Counted from the stretch's first letter, positions 1-8,515 are shown. The stretch: 64,000 nucleotides of DNA from Thiodiazotropha sp037384425 (GCA_037384425.1 JARROA010000023.1:16109-80108), one strand, 5' to 3'. The notes: a model not told the origin generated them from the letters alone. Made by a program: numbers and translations.

Positions 1-427
1 CCAGCACACCGAACTTGTCCGAGTCGGGGTACTCGGCGATCTCAGGGGAGAGCTTGGTGCTGACCGCCAGGTAGCGCAGTTCGCCGTCGCCGGTATTGAG
101 CATGCTGTGGGCCCGGCTCCTGTCGCCCGCCGGACAGGCGATGACATCCCCGGGGCGCACCGGGTAGGTCTCCCCGCCATAGCGCAGTTCGCCACGGCCT
201 TCGAGGATGAAGAACATCTCCTCGTTCACCCGATGGTTGTGGAAGGGAAAGGCACACTTGCCCGGCGGTACTGCGGTGATGTTGTAACCGAGCTGGCGCG
301 CGCCGATCAGCGGCGCGATCTGGCCCATGCGGGCGTCGAAGCGCTCCGCCGCCTCGCCACTGGGGGCAAAGGCGGCGGGGCGTGGCTGCAGGTCGATCTC
401 GTCGATATTGACAATAGGCTTATCCAT
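1..427 (-). CDS. cupin-domain protein, C-terminus cut by the window edge
   Basis: Open reading frame starting at 427 with a strong Shine-Dalgarno sequence (AGGAGGAGTA directly before ATG) and running off the left end, so only about 142 residues are visible. The translation contains a cupin core: a PFHNHRVNEEMFFILEG-type metal-binding motif 1 (two His and a Glu) followed by RPGDVIACPAGDRSRAHS, matching cupin motif 2. Family members are beta-barrel proteins ranging from sugar isomerases to dioxygenases and storage proteins, so no reaction can be assigned. It is the last visible gene of a four-gene leftward operon and lies 36 bp after the preceding VOC gene. Confidence 0.85.
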   Translation of the reverse strand, partial: MDKPIVNIDEIDLQPRPAAFAPSGEAAERFDARMGQIAPLIGARQLGYNITAVPPGKCAFPFHNHRVNEEMFFILEGRGELRYGGETYPVRPGDVIACPAGDRSRAHSMLNTGDGELRYLAVSTKLSPEIAEYPDSDKFGVL

Positions 428-463
428 TACTCCTCCTCACTCGCTTATTCAATGCGACAAATC

Positions 464-832
464 TCACTCAGGCTTGTGACAGACCGCTTCGATGTTGTGG
501 CCGTCCGGATCGAAAACGAAGGCGCCATAGTAGTTGGGATGGTAGATGGCCCGGATGCCGGGGGGACCGTTGTCCGTCGCGCCCGCGGCCAGGGCGGCCT
601 GGTAGAAGCGATCGACCTGTTCCCGTGTCTCCGCCGCAAAGGCGATGTGCATCGGTTTGTGGGCGTCGCCACCGGCCCCAAACCAGAACTCCGGCTTGCC
701 CCCCCTGCCAAACCCGGCCCAGCCTTCCACCTCCTTGACCAGCGCAATTCCCAGCGGCGCAAGACATTGTGAGTAGAACGCCTTGCTGCGTTCCTGGTCG
801 GAGACGACGATTCCCAAGTGATCGATAACCAT
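464..832 (-). CDS. VOC (glyoxalase/bleomycin-resistance) family protein
   Basis: A 122-residue single-domain vicinal-oxygen-chelate protein. The N-terminus IDHLGIVVSD, the central PMHIAFAAE and the C-terminal FVFDPDGHNIEAVCH give His5, His62 and Glu115 at the usual VOC metal-ligand positions, so it could be a metalloenzyme. Length is typical of a one-module VOC protein. GAGGG lies a few bases before ATG. It sits 12 bp after the EVE-domain gene and 36 bp before the cupin gene in the same leftward operon. The substrate cannot be told from sequence; a lyase or dioxygenase acting on a small metabolite is the general expectation for the family. Confidence 0.88.
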   Translation of the reverse strand: MVIDHLGIVVSDQERSKAFYSQCLAPLGIALVKEVEGWAGFGRGGKPEFWFGAGGDAHKPMHIAFAAETREQVDRFYQAALAAGATDNGPPGIRAIYHPNYYGAFVFDPDGHNIEAVCHKPE

Positions 833-844
833 AATTTTCCCTCT

Positions 845-1291
845 TTAATTGAGTTCAGACATAGATTCGGCAATGAGATGAAAGTCGGCTTCGGCGATCT
901 GCAGGTGACCGAATCGAAAGACGTAGCCCCAGTGCCGTCTGTGCTTGGTGAAAGCGAGCTGGTCCAGCACCGGGCGGATCGCCGTCTCTTGAATGGGCTG
1001 ATAGCGGATATCCCGCCGAAAAGGCTCAAATCCCGGTGACATCTCCACCTGGTAGACCCGATCGCCGACCACCTCGCCCAGGGCGGTAAAGCGCTGGCAG
1101 GGTCGCTTCTCCCCCAATACCTCCTGAGGGGAGTAGTAGACGATCCAGTCGCCCTTTGCCATACGTTTCAAAGGCTGCGCCTTGCCGTGGCATAACTGTG
1201 CGAAGCCTCCCGAGACCCCCAGCAATACATGCTGCCGCGAGGCGACGCCGATCCAGAAGCGCGGGCGTTCCCGCTTGCCACCGCTGTTCAT
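845..1291 (-). CDS. EVE domain-containing protein
   Basis: A 148-residue protein matching the EVE/UPF0310 fold, which is related to PUA and YTH domains. The signs are the N-terminal RFWIGVASRQHV, the central MAKGDWIVYYSP and the YVFRFGHLQIAEADFHLI C-terminus. EVE proteins are thought to bind modified nucleobases and are often fused to restriction or toxin modules; this one stands alone. Its start overlaps the stop of the upstream VOC gene (TGATG), implying translational coupling. The biological target is not inferable. Confidence 0.85.
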   Translation of the reverse strand: MNSGGKRERPRFWIGVASRQHVLLGVSGGFAQLCHGKAQPLKRMAKGDWIVYYSPQEVLGEKRPCQRFTALGEVVGDRVYQVEMSPGFEPFRRDIRYQPIQETAIRPVLDQLAFTKHRRHWGYVFRFGHLQIAEADFHLIAESMSELN

Positions 1292-1734
1292 CAGGCTTCA
1301 CGCACCGGGTTGTCTGATTGCGCCAACACCAGGATGTAGCCGTTATTGTCACGCACCCAGATCTCCCGCATACCGTAGAAGGTGGTGTGATCGGCCAGCA
1401 CGGTCTGCACCTCCCCACCAAGTTCCGTCAGCAGGCTGTCGAGGTCCGCCACCTCAAGATAGAGCGCTCCGCTGACACCCAGTGGCAGCGCGGTCATGGC
1501 CTCGCACTCCCGGGCCAGCGAGAGGCGGGACTGAAACATCACTCGCGCATCGTCGCGCCCGAGCATGGCCCATTGCAATGGCACCTCGCGGGCGAACTCA
1601 TCCACCCTGGCGTCCAGATTGTCGCCCACTGTCTTCATGCCGGCGAGAAAGCGAAAGCCCAGATTCCGGCAGTAGAAGGCGACCGACTCATTGACGCTTT
1701 CACTCATCAGATTGGGGGTCAGGGTCGTATTCAT
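1291..1734 (-). CDS. VOC family protein lacking obvious metal ligands
   Basis: A 147-residue VOC-like protein. The start at 1734 (MNTTLTPN) is chosen over a longer upstream frame because AAGGAG precedes it at good spacing and the extra 43 residues look non-coding. The fold signature includes SVNESVAFYCRNLGFRF near the N-terminus and an EIWVRDNNGYILVLAQ strand near the end. The usual first His and last Glu ligands are not visible, so this may be a binding protein or a non-metal VOC. It is the first gene of the leftward operon, divergent from the TfoX-N gene at 1863, with a perfect palindrome between them. Confidence 0.85.
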   Translation of the reverse strand: MNTTLTPNLMSESVNESVAFYCRNLGFRFLAGMKTVGDNLDARVDEFAREVPLQWAMLGRDDARVMFQSRLSLARECEAMTALPLGVSGALYLEVADLDSLLTELGGEVQTVLADHTTFYGMREIWVRDNNGYILVLAQSDNPVREA

Positions 1735-1780
1735 GATCAGCTCCTTGTGTTTGGTTGAGGCACAAGAGTATCCGGGGGCA

Positions 1781-1800
1781 ACTGACACCCTGCTGTCAGT
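1781..1800. promoter_or_regulatory. 20-bp perfect palindrome, candidate operator
   Basis: ACTGACA-ccctgc-TGTCAGT: perfect 7-bp arms around a 6-bp spacer. It lies in the 128-bp divergent gap between the VOC gene (start 1734) and the TfoX-N gene (start 1863). The position suits an operator controlling both directions. The YafY-like regulator at 2198 is the obvious nearby candidate protein, but that link is inference. Confidence 0.5.
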
Positions 1801-1862
1801 AGGGTGCCGGGATAATCGCTTTGCGTGTAACCTTTCACCTGTCACCGATAATGGAGAGGACA

Positions 1863-2195
1863 ATGGCCGTCAGCGACGCCTACCTTGCTTACCTCCACGA
1901 CCTGCTGGGCTGGCTGCCCCGGCTTCGTATCAAACGCATGTTCGGCGGCGCCGGTCTCTACAGCGACGAGTGCTTCTTCGCCATCGCCGACGACGGCGAC
2001 CTCTACCTCAAAGCCGATAGTGAGAGTGTTTCGTTCTACCGACAGGGGGACGCCGAGCAGTTTATGTATGAATCGAAAGGCAAGCTCTCGCGCATGAACT
2101 TCTGGTCGGTGCCCGCCGACATCCAGGAGGATCCCGATCAGTTGAGACGCTGGGTTGGCATGGCCATCGACACCAGCCTGCGTTCCCGGAAGTAG
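1863..2195 (+). CDS. TfoX N-terminal domain protein
   Basis: A 110-residue protein whose sequence (SDAYLAYLHDLLGWL, then IKRMFGGAGLYSDECFFAIADDGDLYLK) is typical of the TfoX/Sxy N-terminal domain. The DNA-transformation regulator Sxy also has a C-terminal domain; here only the N-terminal module is present, as in many small proteins of unknown role. The start at 1863 is preferred because GGAGAGGA lies just upstream and the domain begins immediately; a start at 1821 is also open. It stops 2 bp before the YafY regulator gene, so the two are probably cotranscribed. Confidence 0.85.
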   Translation: MAVSDAYLAYLHDLLGWLPRLRIKRMFGGAGLYSDECFFAIADDGDLYLKADSESVSFYRQGDAEQFMYESKGKLSRMNFWSVPADIQEDPDQLRRWVGMAIDTSLRSRK

Positions 2196-2197
2196 AC

Positions 2198-2920
2198 ATG
2201 CGCCGCGCCGACCGCCTGTTCCGCATCACCCAAGAGCTGCGCAGCGACCATTGGATAACGGCGCGTGTCCTGGCAGAGCGGCTTGAAGTCTCCGAGCGCA
2301 CCATCTATCGCGACATTCAGGACCTCTCCCTCTCCGGCATCCCCATCATCGCGGAGACCGGTCTCGGCTACCGCCTGATGGAAGGCTTTCGTCTGCCGCC
2401 GCTGATGTTCGACGAGGAGGAGCTGGAAGCGTTGCTACTGGGCGTGCGCATGGTCGGCGTCTGGAGTGAACCGGTGCTGGCCGAAGCGGCGGAACGGGCG
2501 GTGGCGCGAATCGAAGCCGTATTGCCGGAACGGCTGCTGCCGGAGTTATCTCGCACGGCCATCCTGGTGCCGCCCTACGGCCCGGACGAAGCGGTCAGTG
2601 ACGCCCTGCACCTGCTGCGTCAGGCCGTGCGCAGTCAACGCAAGGTGATGTTCCACTATCAGCGTGCGGATGGGGAGAAATCGGTGCGCATGGTACGGCC
2701 GCTGGGTCTGGCCTACTGGGGCCGCACCTGGACCCTGGTTGCCTGGTGCGAATTGAGAAAGGATTTTCGCCACTTTCGCCTCGACCGCATGAGCAACCTG
2801 CTCGAAGGCGGTGAGACTTTCGAACACGAGACCGGGCGTACCCTGGATGACTTCCTCGAAGCAATCAAACGCCAACAGACGGATGACGCATCCAACTCCT
2901 CAGGGGATGGTCATCCCTGA
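2198..2920 (+). CDS. YafY-type HTH/WYL transcriptional regulator
   Basis: A 240-residue regulator. Residues ~1-60 form a winged-helix HTH_11 domain (RRADRLFRITQEL, ARVLAERLEVSERTIYRDIQDLS). The C-terminal half is a WYL domain, a ligand- or nucleic-acid-sensing module, with VRPLGLAYWGRTWTLVAWC and FRHFRLDRMSNL. The architecture matches the YafY family. It is 2 bp downstream of the TfoX-N gene and close to the palindrome at 1781-1800, which it may bind (inference). A second, differently organised WYL regulator lies at 37376-38341. Confidence 0.9.
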   Translation: MRRADRLFRITQELRSDHWITARVLAERLEVSERTIYRDIQDLSLSGIPIIAETGLGYRLMEGFRLPPLMFDEEELEALLLGVRMVGVWSEPVLAEAAERAVARIEAVLPERLLPELSRTAILVPPYGPDEAVSDALHLLRQAVRSQRKVMFHYQRADGEKSVRMVRPLGLAYWGRTWTLVAWCELRKDFRHFRLDRMSNLLEGGETFEHETGRTLDDFLEAIKRQQTDDASNSSGDGHP

Positions 2921-2948
2921 TCCACATCGCCGCACAGTGAAAGAGCAG

Positions 2949-3018
2949 CCTGGATGGAGCGAAGCGAAATCCAGGCCAAGGCGCAAGCTATCCCGGATTC
3001 CGCTTCGCTCCATCCGGG
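2949..3018. repeat. paired inverted repeat (REP-like), GGATGGAGCGAAGCG type
   Basis: Two 27-base arms, CCTGGATGGAGCGAAGCG... at 2949-2975 and ...CGCTTCGCTCCATCCGGG at 2992-3018, are near-perfect reverse complements separated by 16 bases. They lie between the convergent ends of the YafY gene and the HD-GYP gene. The arms are like the short palindromic intergenic repeats of many gammaproteobacteria, which can form transcript-stabilising or terminator-like hairpins. Confidence 0.7.
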
Positions 3019-3060
3019 CTACTGGCTGTATCAGCCACACCTGGCGTTCCGCCGCTCGGC

Positions 3061-4104
3061 TCAATTGCTGTCCTGTTCGTCAAATCGATAGCCCTTGTCA
3101 CGAAATATACTCAGGGCGACATCCACCACAGCACTATCGAACAGGATACCGCGTTGCTCTTCGATCTCAGTCAAGGCTTCCTCGATACCGAGACTCGGGC
3201 GATAGGGGCGATGGGAGGCCATCGCCTCGATGACATCGGCCACCGCCAGGATGCGCGCCTCCAAGAGAATCTCGTCACCCGCCAGTTCGCTCGGATAGCC
3301 CGTGCCGTTCAAGCGCTCATGATGCTGATAGACGATCTGCGCGATCGGCCAGGGGAAGTCGATGCCCTTGAGAATCTCGTAACCCAACTCCGAATGTTGC
3401 TTGACCAGGGAGAATTCGATTGGGGTGAGTTGTCGCGGCTTGCTCAGGATTTCGGTCGGGACGCTGATTTTGCCCACATCATGCACCACGGCGGCCAGTA
3501 CCAAGCCCTCGATCTGTTCCGCCGACAGCCCCATGTCGTGTGCGATGACCTCGGTGAGCGAGGCCACACGACGCTGATGTCCCGCGGTATAGGGATCACG
3601 CAACTCGATCATTGCGGCCAGGGCGGCAACGGACTCGAGCAGGTTATTCTTCAGCCGCTGTTCGCTCTCTTTGAGTGATTGGGTACGTTGCACTACCAAT
3701 TCGCCCAAATGGTTGCGCAGCCGATAGAGTTCGAGATGGTTGCGGACCCGCGCCAACAGCTCCTCGCGTTGAAAGGGTTTGGTGACATAGTCCACCGCAC
3801 CGATATCGAAGCCTTTCAGAATCTCCCGTATTTCCGACATCGCACTGACGAAGATCACCGGCACTTCACGCAGGGAGGGCTCCTGTTTCAGACGGCGGCA
3901 GACCTCGAAACCGTCCATGCCGGGCATACTGATGTCGAGCAGAATGAGGTGCGGGGGGGTCGCCATCGCGGCACGCAGAGCCAGTTCGCCGTTGATGGCC
4001 GAGCGCACTGAGTAACCCTCGCCATGCAGCAGGTCGGTCAGCAGACGCAACGATGAAGGCGTGTCATCGACGGCGAGGATGTATTCCGAGTCAGGGGAGG
4101 TCAT
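3061..4104 (-). CDS. response regulator with HD-GYP phosphodiesterase domain (RpfG-like)
   Basis: A 347-residue protein. Residues 8-122 are a receiver with the acidic pair D13/D14, phosphoacceptor D57 (ILLDISMPGMDG) and K109. A linker leads to an HD-GYP domain (~155-345) with intact HD (H208-D209 in VHDVGK), HHE (261-263) and GTGYP (267-271) motifs, so c-di-GMP hydrolysis is expected. It follows the hybrid kinase gene by 29 bp on the same strand and is probably its cytoplasmic output, through phosphotransfer from the kinase. RpfG-like proteins lower c-di-GMP and affect biofilm and motility. Confidence 0.93.
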   Translation of the reverse strand: MTSPDSEYILAVDDTPSSLRLLTDLLHGEGYSVRSAINGELALRAAMATPPHLILLDISMPGMDGFEVCRRLKQEPSLREVPVIFVSAMSEIREILKGFDIGAVDYVTKPFQREELLARVRNHLELYRLRNHLGELVVQRTQSLKESEQRLKNNLLESVAALAAMIELRDPYTAGHQRRVASLTEVIAHDMGLSAEQIEGLVLAAVVHDVGKISVPTEILSKPRQLTPIEFSLVKQHSELGYEILKGIDFPWPIAQIVYQHHERLNGTGYPSELAGDEILLEARILAVADVIEAMASHRPYRPSLGIEEALTEIEEQRGILFDSAVVDVALSIFRDKGYRFDEQDSN

Positions 4105-4133
4105 GGGTTTCTTCTCAGAGACAAGGGCGGAGA

Positions 4134-6431
4134 TTATTCTTCAACCACTCCCTTTATTGCGTCCAAAATCCTAGGGTAATCGAATTCCTCCGCCATATGC
4201 GAGAGGGAATCACCCAGCACGGCATCAACCATGCCGATTTTTTTGATAACAGCGAAAATCTCTTTACTGTCGAGGGACTCCACCGCCCGCTTCAGATCGT
4301 TGCGCAACTGCGGCGTAATCTGGGCCAGTTTTCGCTGTTGAAACGGTTCTTTCCTGGCTTTCACCACCGCGACTTTGTTGCTGTAGGTATACTCGACTCC
4401 CAGCTGCTTCGCCAGGCAGTCATAGATCTCGCTGGGAAGGTAGGGTTTGCGTACAAAGTCGTCCATCCCGGTGGCCAGCAGCGCGGGCTCCTGCTCCTTG
4501 AAAGCCGAGGCGGTGACGGCGACGATCTTGACCTTGTTCCCCCCTTCCAAGCGCCGGATATGGCGGGCGGCCGCCACCCCATCCATTACCGGCATGCGCT
4601 GATCCATCCAGATCAGATGGGGCCGCCACTGTTCAAACAGCCGCACGCACTCTTCACCGTTCTCGGCGATCCTCGACTCCAGTCCGATATCGCTCATCAG
4701 CTTGGCCAGCAACAACTGATTGTCCCGATGATCCTCGGCTATCAGGATCCGGTAATCCGGTTGTCCCGGGGCGAGACCCGCCACATCACTCCGATCCGCT
4801 TCGACCAGCTGGGGAATATGCGTGACATCGGCCTCTTCGAAAGGCAACTCGACGACGAACAGCGAGCTTTTACCCGGCGTGCTCTCGACGGCAACCTTCC
4901 CCCCCATCAGTTGGGCGAATTGGTGGACGATGGAGAGTCCCAGACCGGTGCCTCCGCGCGACATCGTCTCGCTAACCTGCACAAACGGCTCGAACAGCCG
5001 CTGCTGTTCCTCCTCGGGGATACCCACACCGGTATCCTCGACCTCGATTTGCAGATGCCGGGGTTCGTTGTGGGTCTTCAGTCTCACTGTCACGCCCCCC
5101 TCATCGGTAAACTTCACTGCATTGCCCACCAGATTGACCAGGATCTGGCGCAGGCGTGCCTCGTCCCCTTTGATATAGCGCGGAAAGCTCGAGGACTGAT
5201 CGAGCTCGAGTTGCAGTCCCCGCTGCTGCGCACGCAAGCGCATCATGTCGACCACCTCACGCACCAGGCCATGCAGGTCGAATGTGGCGCTTGCCAGCTG
5301 CAGTTTACCGGCCTCGATCTTGGCGATCTCCAGCACATCATTGATGAGTTTGAGCAGATGCGCTCCACTGTGGTTGATGATATCCAGGCTCTGGCGCTGG
5401 TCCCTGCTCAGACCTTCATCCTCACGCATCAGATTCGAGAAACCCAGAATGGCATTGAGCGGCGTACGCAGTTCATGACTCATATTGGCGAGAAAGACAC
5501 TTTTTGCCTTGTTCGCCGCCTCCGCCGCATCTCGCGCCAAACGCAGCTGTTCGGTACGCTGTTTCAGATTTCGGCGGTCCTCCTGGAAAAGCGCCGCAGC
5601 ACGCACCATTTCATCGATCTCATCGCGGGCTGACGTCTGAGAATGGTGCATCATCTGGTTCACCTGCCCTTGATCCTCAGGTTCCCCGACGCGCAGGCTG
5701 CGACTGACCTGCAACAGACGCCCCAGTACGTGCCGCCCGAGGAACCAACGGGCCACCAGCCAGGCCAGCAGCAGACTGCCCGCCAACAGCACTGTCACCC
5801 AGCGTGTGTTTCGCTGTGTCGTCTCATCGAGCTGCTGCATGGCCTCACGGTAGTGCTGTGTGAACCGATTGGATTGGACATGTGCGGCGCTCAACAACGC
5901 TTCGGCCTGATCGTGCAGTTCATGCAGATAGTGCATGCTCGACTGGGCGGTGTGCGGGGACAAGGGGTCGGGGTTGGCGCCGGCTTGTAGTTCGTTCTCC
6001 CGCAGCTGGGCGGCGACATTGACCGTGTTTCGGAACAGTTGGCTCGAATGATGTAGATCGAGCACCGAGCGGGCACTATCGGAAACGGCCAGCTGGTTGA
6101 TGAGATCATCGAATTCGCCCAGCAGCTTGACGATGTCCGTGTAGCTGTGCCGCATCTCGGAGAGTGTCTGGGCTTCCATCAGCTGGTATGAGGCTCGCTC
6201 TATCAACATTGTCTGCTGCAACAGATCCTGCGCTTCCTGCATCTGCACCAGGCGCTCCTCCGCCAGCAGGCGAATCGTCGCCGCAGATGAGCGCAACGCG
6301 TAGACTGCCGTGATGCCACCCGCCAGGATCAGCATCGTCAGCGCCAAAACCGCGAACAGGAACTGCCACCGCAGGGAATTGGGCAACCATGAGGTGATGA
6401 AATTGGAGCGGGAGACGGGCATGTGTCTCAC
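4134..6431 (-). CDS. hybrid sensor histidine kinase/response regulator
   Basis: A 765-residue membrane kinase. A transmembrane segment at ~23-43, a periplasmic helical region (~45-208) and a second segment (~211-230) lead to a HAMP-like stretch. HisKA follows with phospho-His 319 (MSHELRTPLN), then the ATPase domain with N-box NLVGNAVKF and G-boxes DTGVGIP and GGTGLGLS. A C-terminal receiver has phosphoacceptor D610 (HLIWMDQRMPVMDG) and K662. About 85 residues follow the receiver; they carry no HPt motif I can recognise. The start overlaps the binding-protein gene by 4 bp (ATGA), and the HD-GYP regulator is 29 bp downstream. Confidence 0.93.
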   Translation of the reverse strand: MRHMPVSRSNFITSWLPNSLRWQFLFAVLALTMLILAGGITAVYALRSSAATIRLLAEERLVQMQEAQDLLQQTMLIERASYQLMEAQTLSEMRHSYTDIVKLLGEFDDLINQLAVSDSARSVLDLHHSSQLFRNTVNVAAQLRENELQAGANPDPLSPHTAQSSMHYLHELHDQAEALLSAAHVQSNRFTQHYREAMQQLDETTQRNTRWVTVLLAGSLLLAWLVARWFLGRHVLGRLLQVSRSLRVGEPEDQGQVNQMMHHSQTSARDEIDEMVRAAALFQEDRRNLKQRTEQLRLARDAAEAANKAKSVFLANMSHELRTPLNAILGFSNLMREDEGLSRDQRQSLDIINHSGAHLLKLINDVLEIAKIEAGKLQLASATFDLHGLVREVVDMMRLRAQQRGLQLELDQSSSFPRYIKGDEARLRQILVNLVGNAVKFTDEGGVTVRLKTHNEPRHLQIEVEDTGVGIPEEEQQRLFEPFVQVSETMSRGGTGLGLSIVHQFAQLMGGKVAVESTPGKSSLFVVELPFEEADVTHIPQLVEADRSDVAGLAPGQPDYRILIAEDHRDNQLLLAKLMSDIGLESRIAENGEECVRLFEQWRPHLIWMDQRMPVMDGVAAARHIRRLEGGNKVKIVAVTASAFKEQEPALLATGMDDFVRKPYLPSEIYDCLAKQLGVEYTYSNKVAVVKARKEPFQQRKLAQITPQLRNDLKRAVESLDSKEIFAVIKKIGMVDAVLGDSLSHMAEEFDYPRILDAIKGVVEE

Positions 6432-7525
6432 CGCTTCCAGATGCGACGATAGACTTCCCGGTAGCCGTTATCGGGATCGAACAGCATCCTGGGTCCACCG
6501 TCGAAGCCGATGTTATCCGGTGTCACCAGATGCACGGGCATGACGTATCCACTGACCTCCCAACCCGACAACAGGCGATTCAACTCATCGACCAGTTGCC
6601 AGCCCTGCAGGTTCAACGGCTCCGCCACCGTACCGTATTGAAAGGTTCCGGCCTGAATGCGCAGGAAGGCCGATGGGCTGCCGTCTCCCGCGGAGTAGAG
6701 GTGGACAACCCTTCCCGCCTTGGTCAGTTCAGGTGCCGCGTAGTCAAAATAGATATCGTTGATGGCCAAAGCATGTGTCCAGCGATCACCATACTTTATC
6801 AGCAGTTCCCGGGTTTCCGACGGCATCAACTCGGCGCTCTGTGAGATCGCCACCGTGCGCATCTCCAACAGCTGGCACCCCTGGCAAGCCTGGATCACTT
6901 GCTGCATCACCTTTGCCTTGCGCATGGCGATTGCAAAGTTGTCGTCGCGGAAGATGACCACCCCCGCCTTCCCCTGGCTCTCGACAATGGCCGCCATCGC
7001 CGTCACCCGGGCCACCTCCATCGGGTCGGTGGAGACATTCATGGCCACGCTTCCCGCCGTCAGCTTGCCCGCCTCGGGCCCCACGTGCCAGCCGACCAGC
7101 GGGATTTCGCGTTTGGCGAAGCTTGACAGACCGGGCTCCAGACTGTCGGCGTCACTGCCGAGCAGAATCACGCCGTCGGGTTGCATGTCGAACGCCGCCT
7201 CGAGTGAACTCGTGCGCCCGACCCGAGTCCCGTGTGCATCGAACAGCCTGATGCGCCAACCCATCACATCGGCGGCTTCTCCAATGCCTCGGGCGACCCC
7301 CAACACACCGCCGTTGCGTAGATCCTCGCAGATCACCGCCACCGACATTCCCGCTTTTCCCGCCGGTCCCGAGACGGGACCGTCCCATTGCGAAACACGT
7401 TGACTGGCCTTGCTCACCACCCTTTCCATCCCTGCCATGGTTTGGGTGGCCGGGGCTCGCTCCAACTCCAGCGACTGGGACTCACCAATCGTGAACAGAC
7501 AGAGCAGCATCGCCAACCGGAACAT
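6428..7525 (-). CDS. periplasmic sugar-binding-protein-like sensor component (LuxP-like arrangement)
   Basis: A periplasmic-binding-protein type 1 fold related to ribose/galactose ABC binding proteins and LuxP. Signs include MSVAVICEDLRNGGVLGVARGIGEAA, DGVILLGSDADSLEP and ALAINDIYFDYAAPEL, read as separate stretches. The start at 7525 (MFRLAMLLCLFTIGESQS) is chosen because it gives a plausible signal peptide; a TTG start at 7639 is also open and no site has a clear Shine-Dalgarno. There are no ABC permease or ATPase genes nearby. Instead its stop overlaps a hybrid kinase gene by 4 bp, so it is probably a ligand receptor presenting its signal to the kinase. The ligand is unknown. Confidence 0.85.
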   Translation of the reverse strand: MFRLAMLLCLFTIGESQSLELERAPATQTMAGMERVVSKASQRVSQWDGPVSGPAGKAGMSVAVICEDLRNGGVLGVARGIGEAADVMGWRIRLFDAHGTRVGRTSSLEAAFDMQPDGVILLGSDADSLEPGLSSFAKREIPLVGWHVGPEAGKLTAGSVAMNVSTDPMEVARVTAMAAIVESQGKAGVVIFRDDNFAIAMRKAKVMQQVIQACQGCQLLEMRTVAISQSAELMPSETRELLIKYGDRWTHALAINDIYFDYAAPELTKAGRVVHLYSAGDGSPSAFLRIQAGTFQYGTVAEPLNLQGWQLVDELNRLLSGWEVSGYVMPVHLVTPDNIGFDGGPRMLFDPDNGYREVYRRIWKR

Positions 7526-7945
7526 CCGCTGTAACAACAGCGACAGTTCACGACCAATCAGTGCGGAGACTCCAGGCAGAGCACGTTCTGCCGCGGTGAT
7601 TTCAAAAGAGGTCACGCGCTTAATCATCTGCATCGCCAATCACATTGACATCCTGCGGCATCACCCTAAGTTCTGCACATTTGTGTCAACAATCGGGGCT
7701 CTAGGGCAGGGCGGGCCAGGATCACAGTGCTTCAGCATGAATTTTGAGCTCTACGCGGAACCAAATGAGCCTCCATCATCTGCGAACACCGCCATGAGAC
7801 GGTGATACACTCCTTGCGAGCGAAGCTGGGAACGGGGCTCAATTAACCACCGAACCGGTACCTGCACCTACCAGGATAGTAGCAGGTATCCGGCTGCCAT
7901 GACGCGCCCCCGGATGCCCGAGTGAGGCGCGCGATGCGAACGGAC
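7526..7945. other. non-coding gap between the sensor operon and gamma-carbonic anhydrase
   Basis: No convincing gene here apart from the possible upstream extension of the binding protein to 7639. It must hold the promoter of the sensor operon. The only clear structure is the hairpin at 7855-7893. Confidence 0.5.
7855..7893. other. long hairpin with one bulge
   Basis: CCGGTACCTGC (7855-7865) pairs with GCAGGTATCCGG (7882-7893) with a single bulged base, enclosing 16 bases. It lies downstream of the leftward carbonic anhydrase gene and upstream of the leftward sensor operon. No T-run follows on either strand, so it is not a standard terminator; an attenuator or repeat relic is possible. Confidence 0.4.
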
Positions 7946-8494
7946 TTAGGGACTGGGTGAGCTGTCGGCCTGATGCTGCTGCATCAGCTTGATATAGTGC
8001 CGGGCGGTGTAGTCCATGATCTCCAACTCCTTGTCGGTCAGGGCGCGCACACGCCTCACCGGGTGGCCCAGCCAGAGATAGCCGCCCCGGAGGCGTTTAC
8101 CCTGGGGCACCAGGGAGCCCGCGCCCAGCATCACTGCAGGCTCCAGCACCGCGCCATCAAGAATTGTCGACCCCATGCCGATAAAGCACCCATCGGCGAT
8201 CTCGCAGCCGTGCAGCATGACCCGATGGCCCACGGTGACGCCGTCCCCGATGGTCAAAGGCCTACCGCCCGGCAGATAGTGACTGTCGTGGGAGACATGC
8301 AGTACCGAGCCATCCTGGATGTTGCTCCGCCGACCGATGCGGATGTGGTGCACGTCACCACGGATCACGCACATTGGCCAGATGGAACTCTGAGATGCGA
8401 TACTGACGTCGCCGATCACCACAGCCGTCTCGTCGACCCAGGCATCGGGAGCGATCTCGGGAATGGCGGATTCGAAGCGGCGTATATTGGACAT
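7946..8494 (-). CDS. gamma-carbonic anhydrase-like hexapeptide-repeat protein (YrdA/CaiE family)
   Basis: A 182-residue left-handed beta-helix protein with repeating hexapeptides (for example IWPMCVIRGDVHHIRIG, SNIQDGSVLHVSH and VTVGHRVMLHGCEIADG). The three zinc-ligand His of the family are at residues 66, 90 and 95. Gamma-type carbonic anhydrases form trimers and may interconvert CO2 and bicarbonate, though many YrdA-like members have no proven activity. Only 21 bp separate it from the divergent lemA-like gene, so the two promoters must reach into each other's coding region. Confidence 0.9.
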   Translation of the reverse strand: MSNIRRFESAIPEIAPDAWVDETAVVIGDVSIASQSSIWPMCVIRGDVHHIRIGRRSNIQDGSVLHVSHDSHYLPGGRPLTIGDGVTVGHRVMLHGCEIADGCFIGMGSTILDGAVLEPAVMLGAGSLVPQGKRLRGGYLWLGHPVRRVRALTDKELEIMDYTARHYIKLMQQHQADSSPSP

Positions 8495-8515
8495 GGCAAC
8501 AGAAGGTGGCAGTCA

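Noticed and set aside
4053..5633. Long open frame on the plus strand opposite the hybrid kinase (526 codons)
   Set aside because: Antisense to a clear kinase/receiver gene; composition is that of a high-GC reverse frame with no domain.
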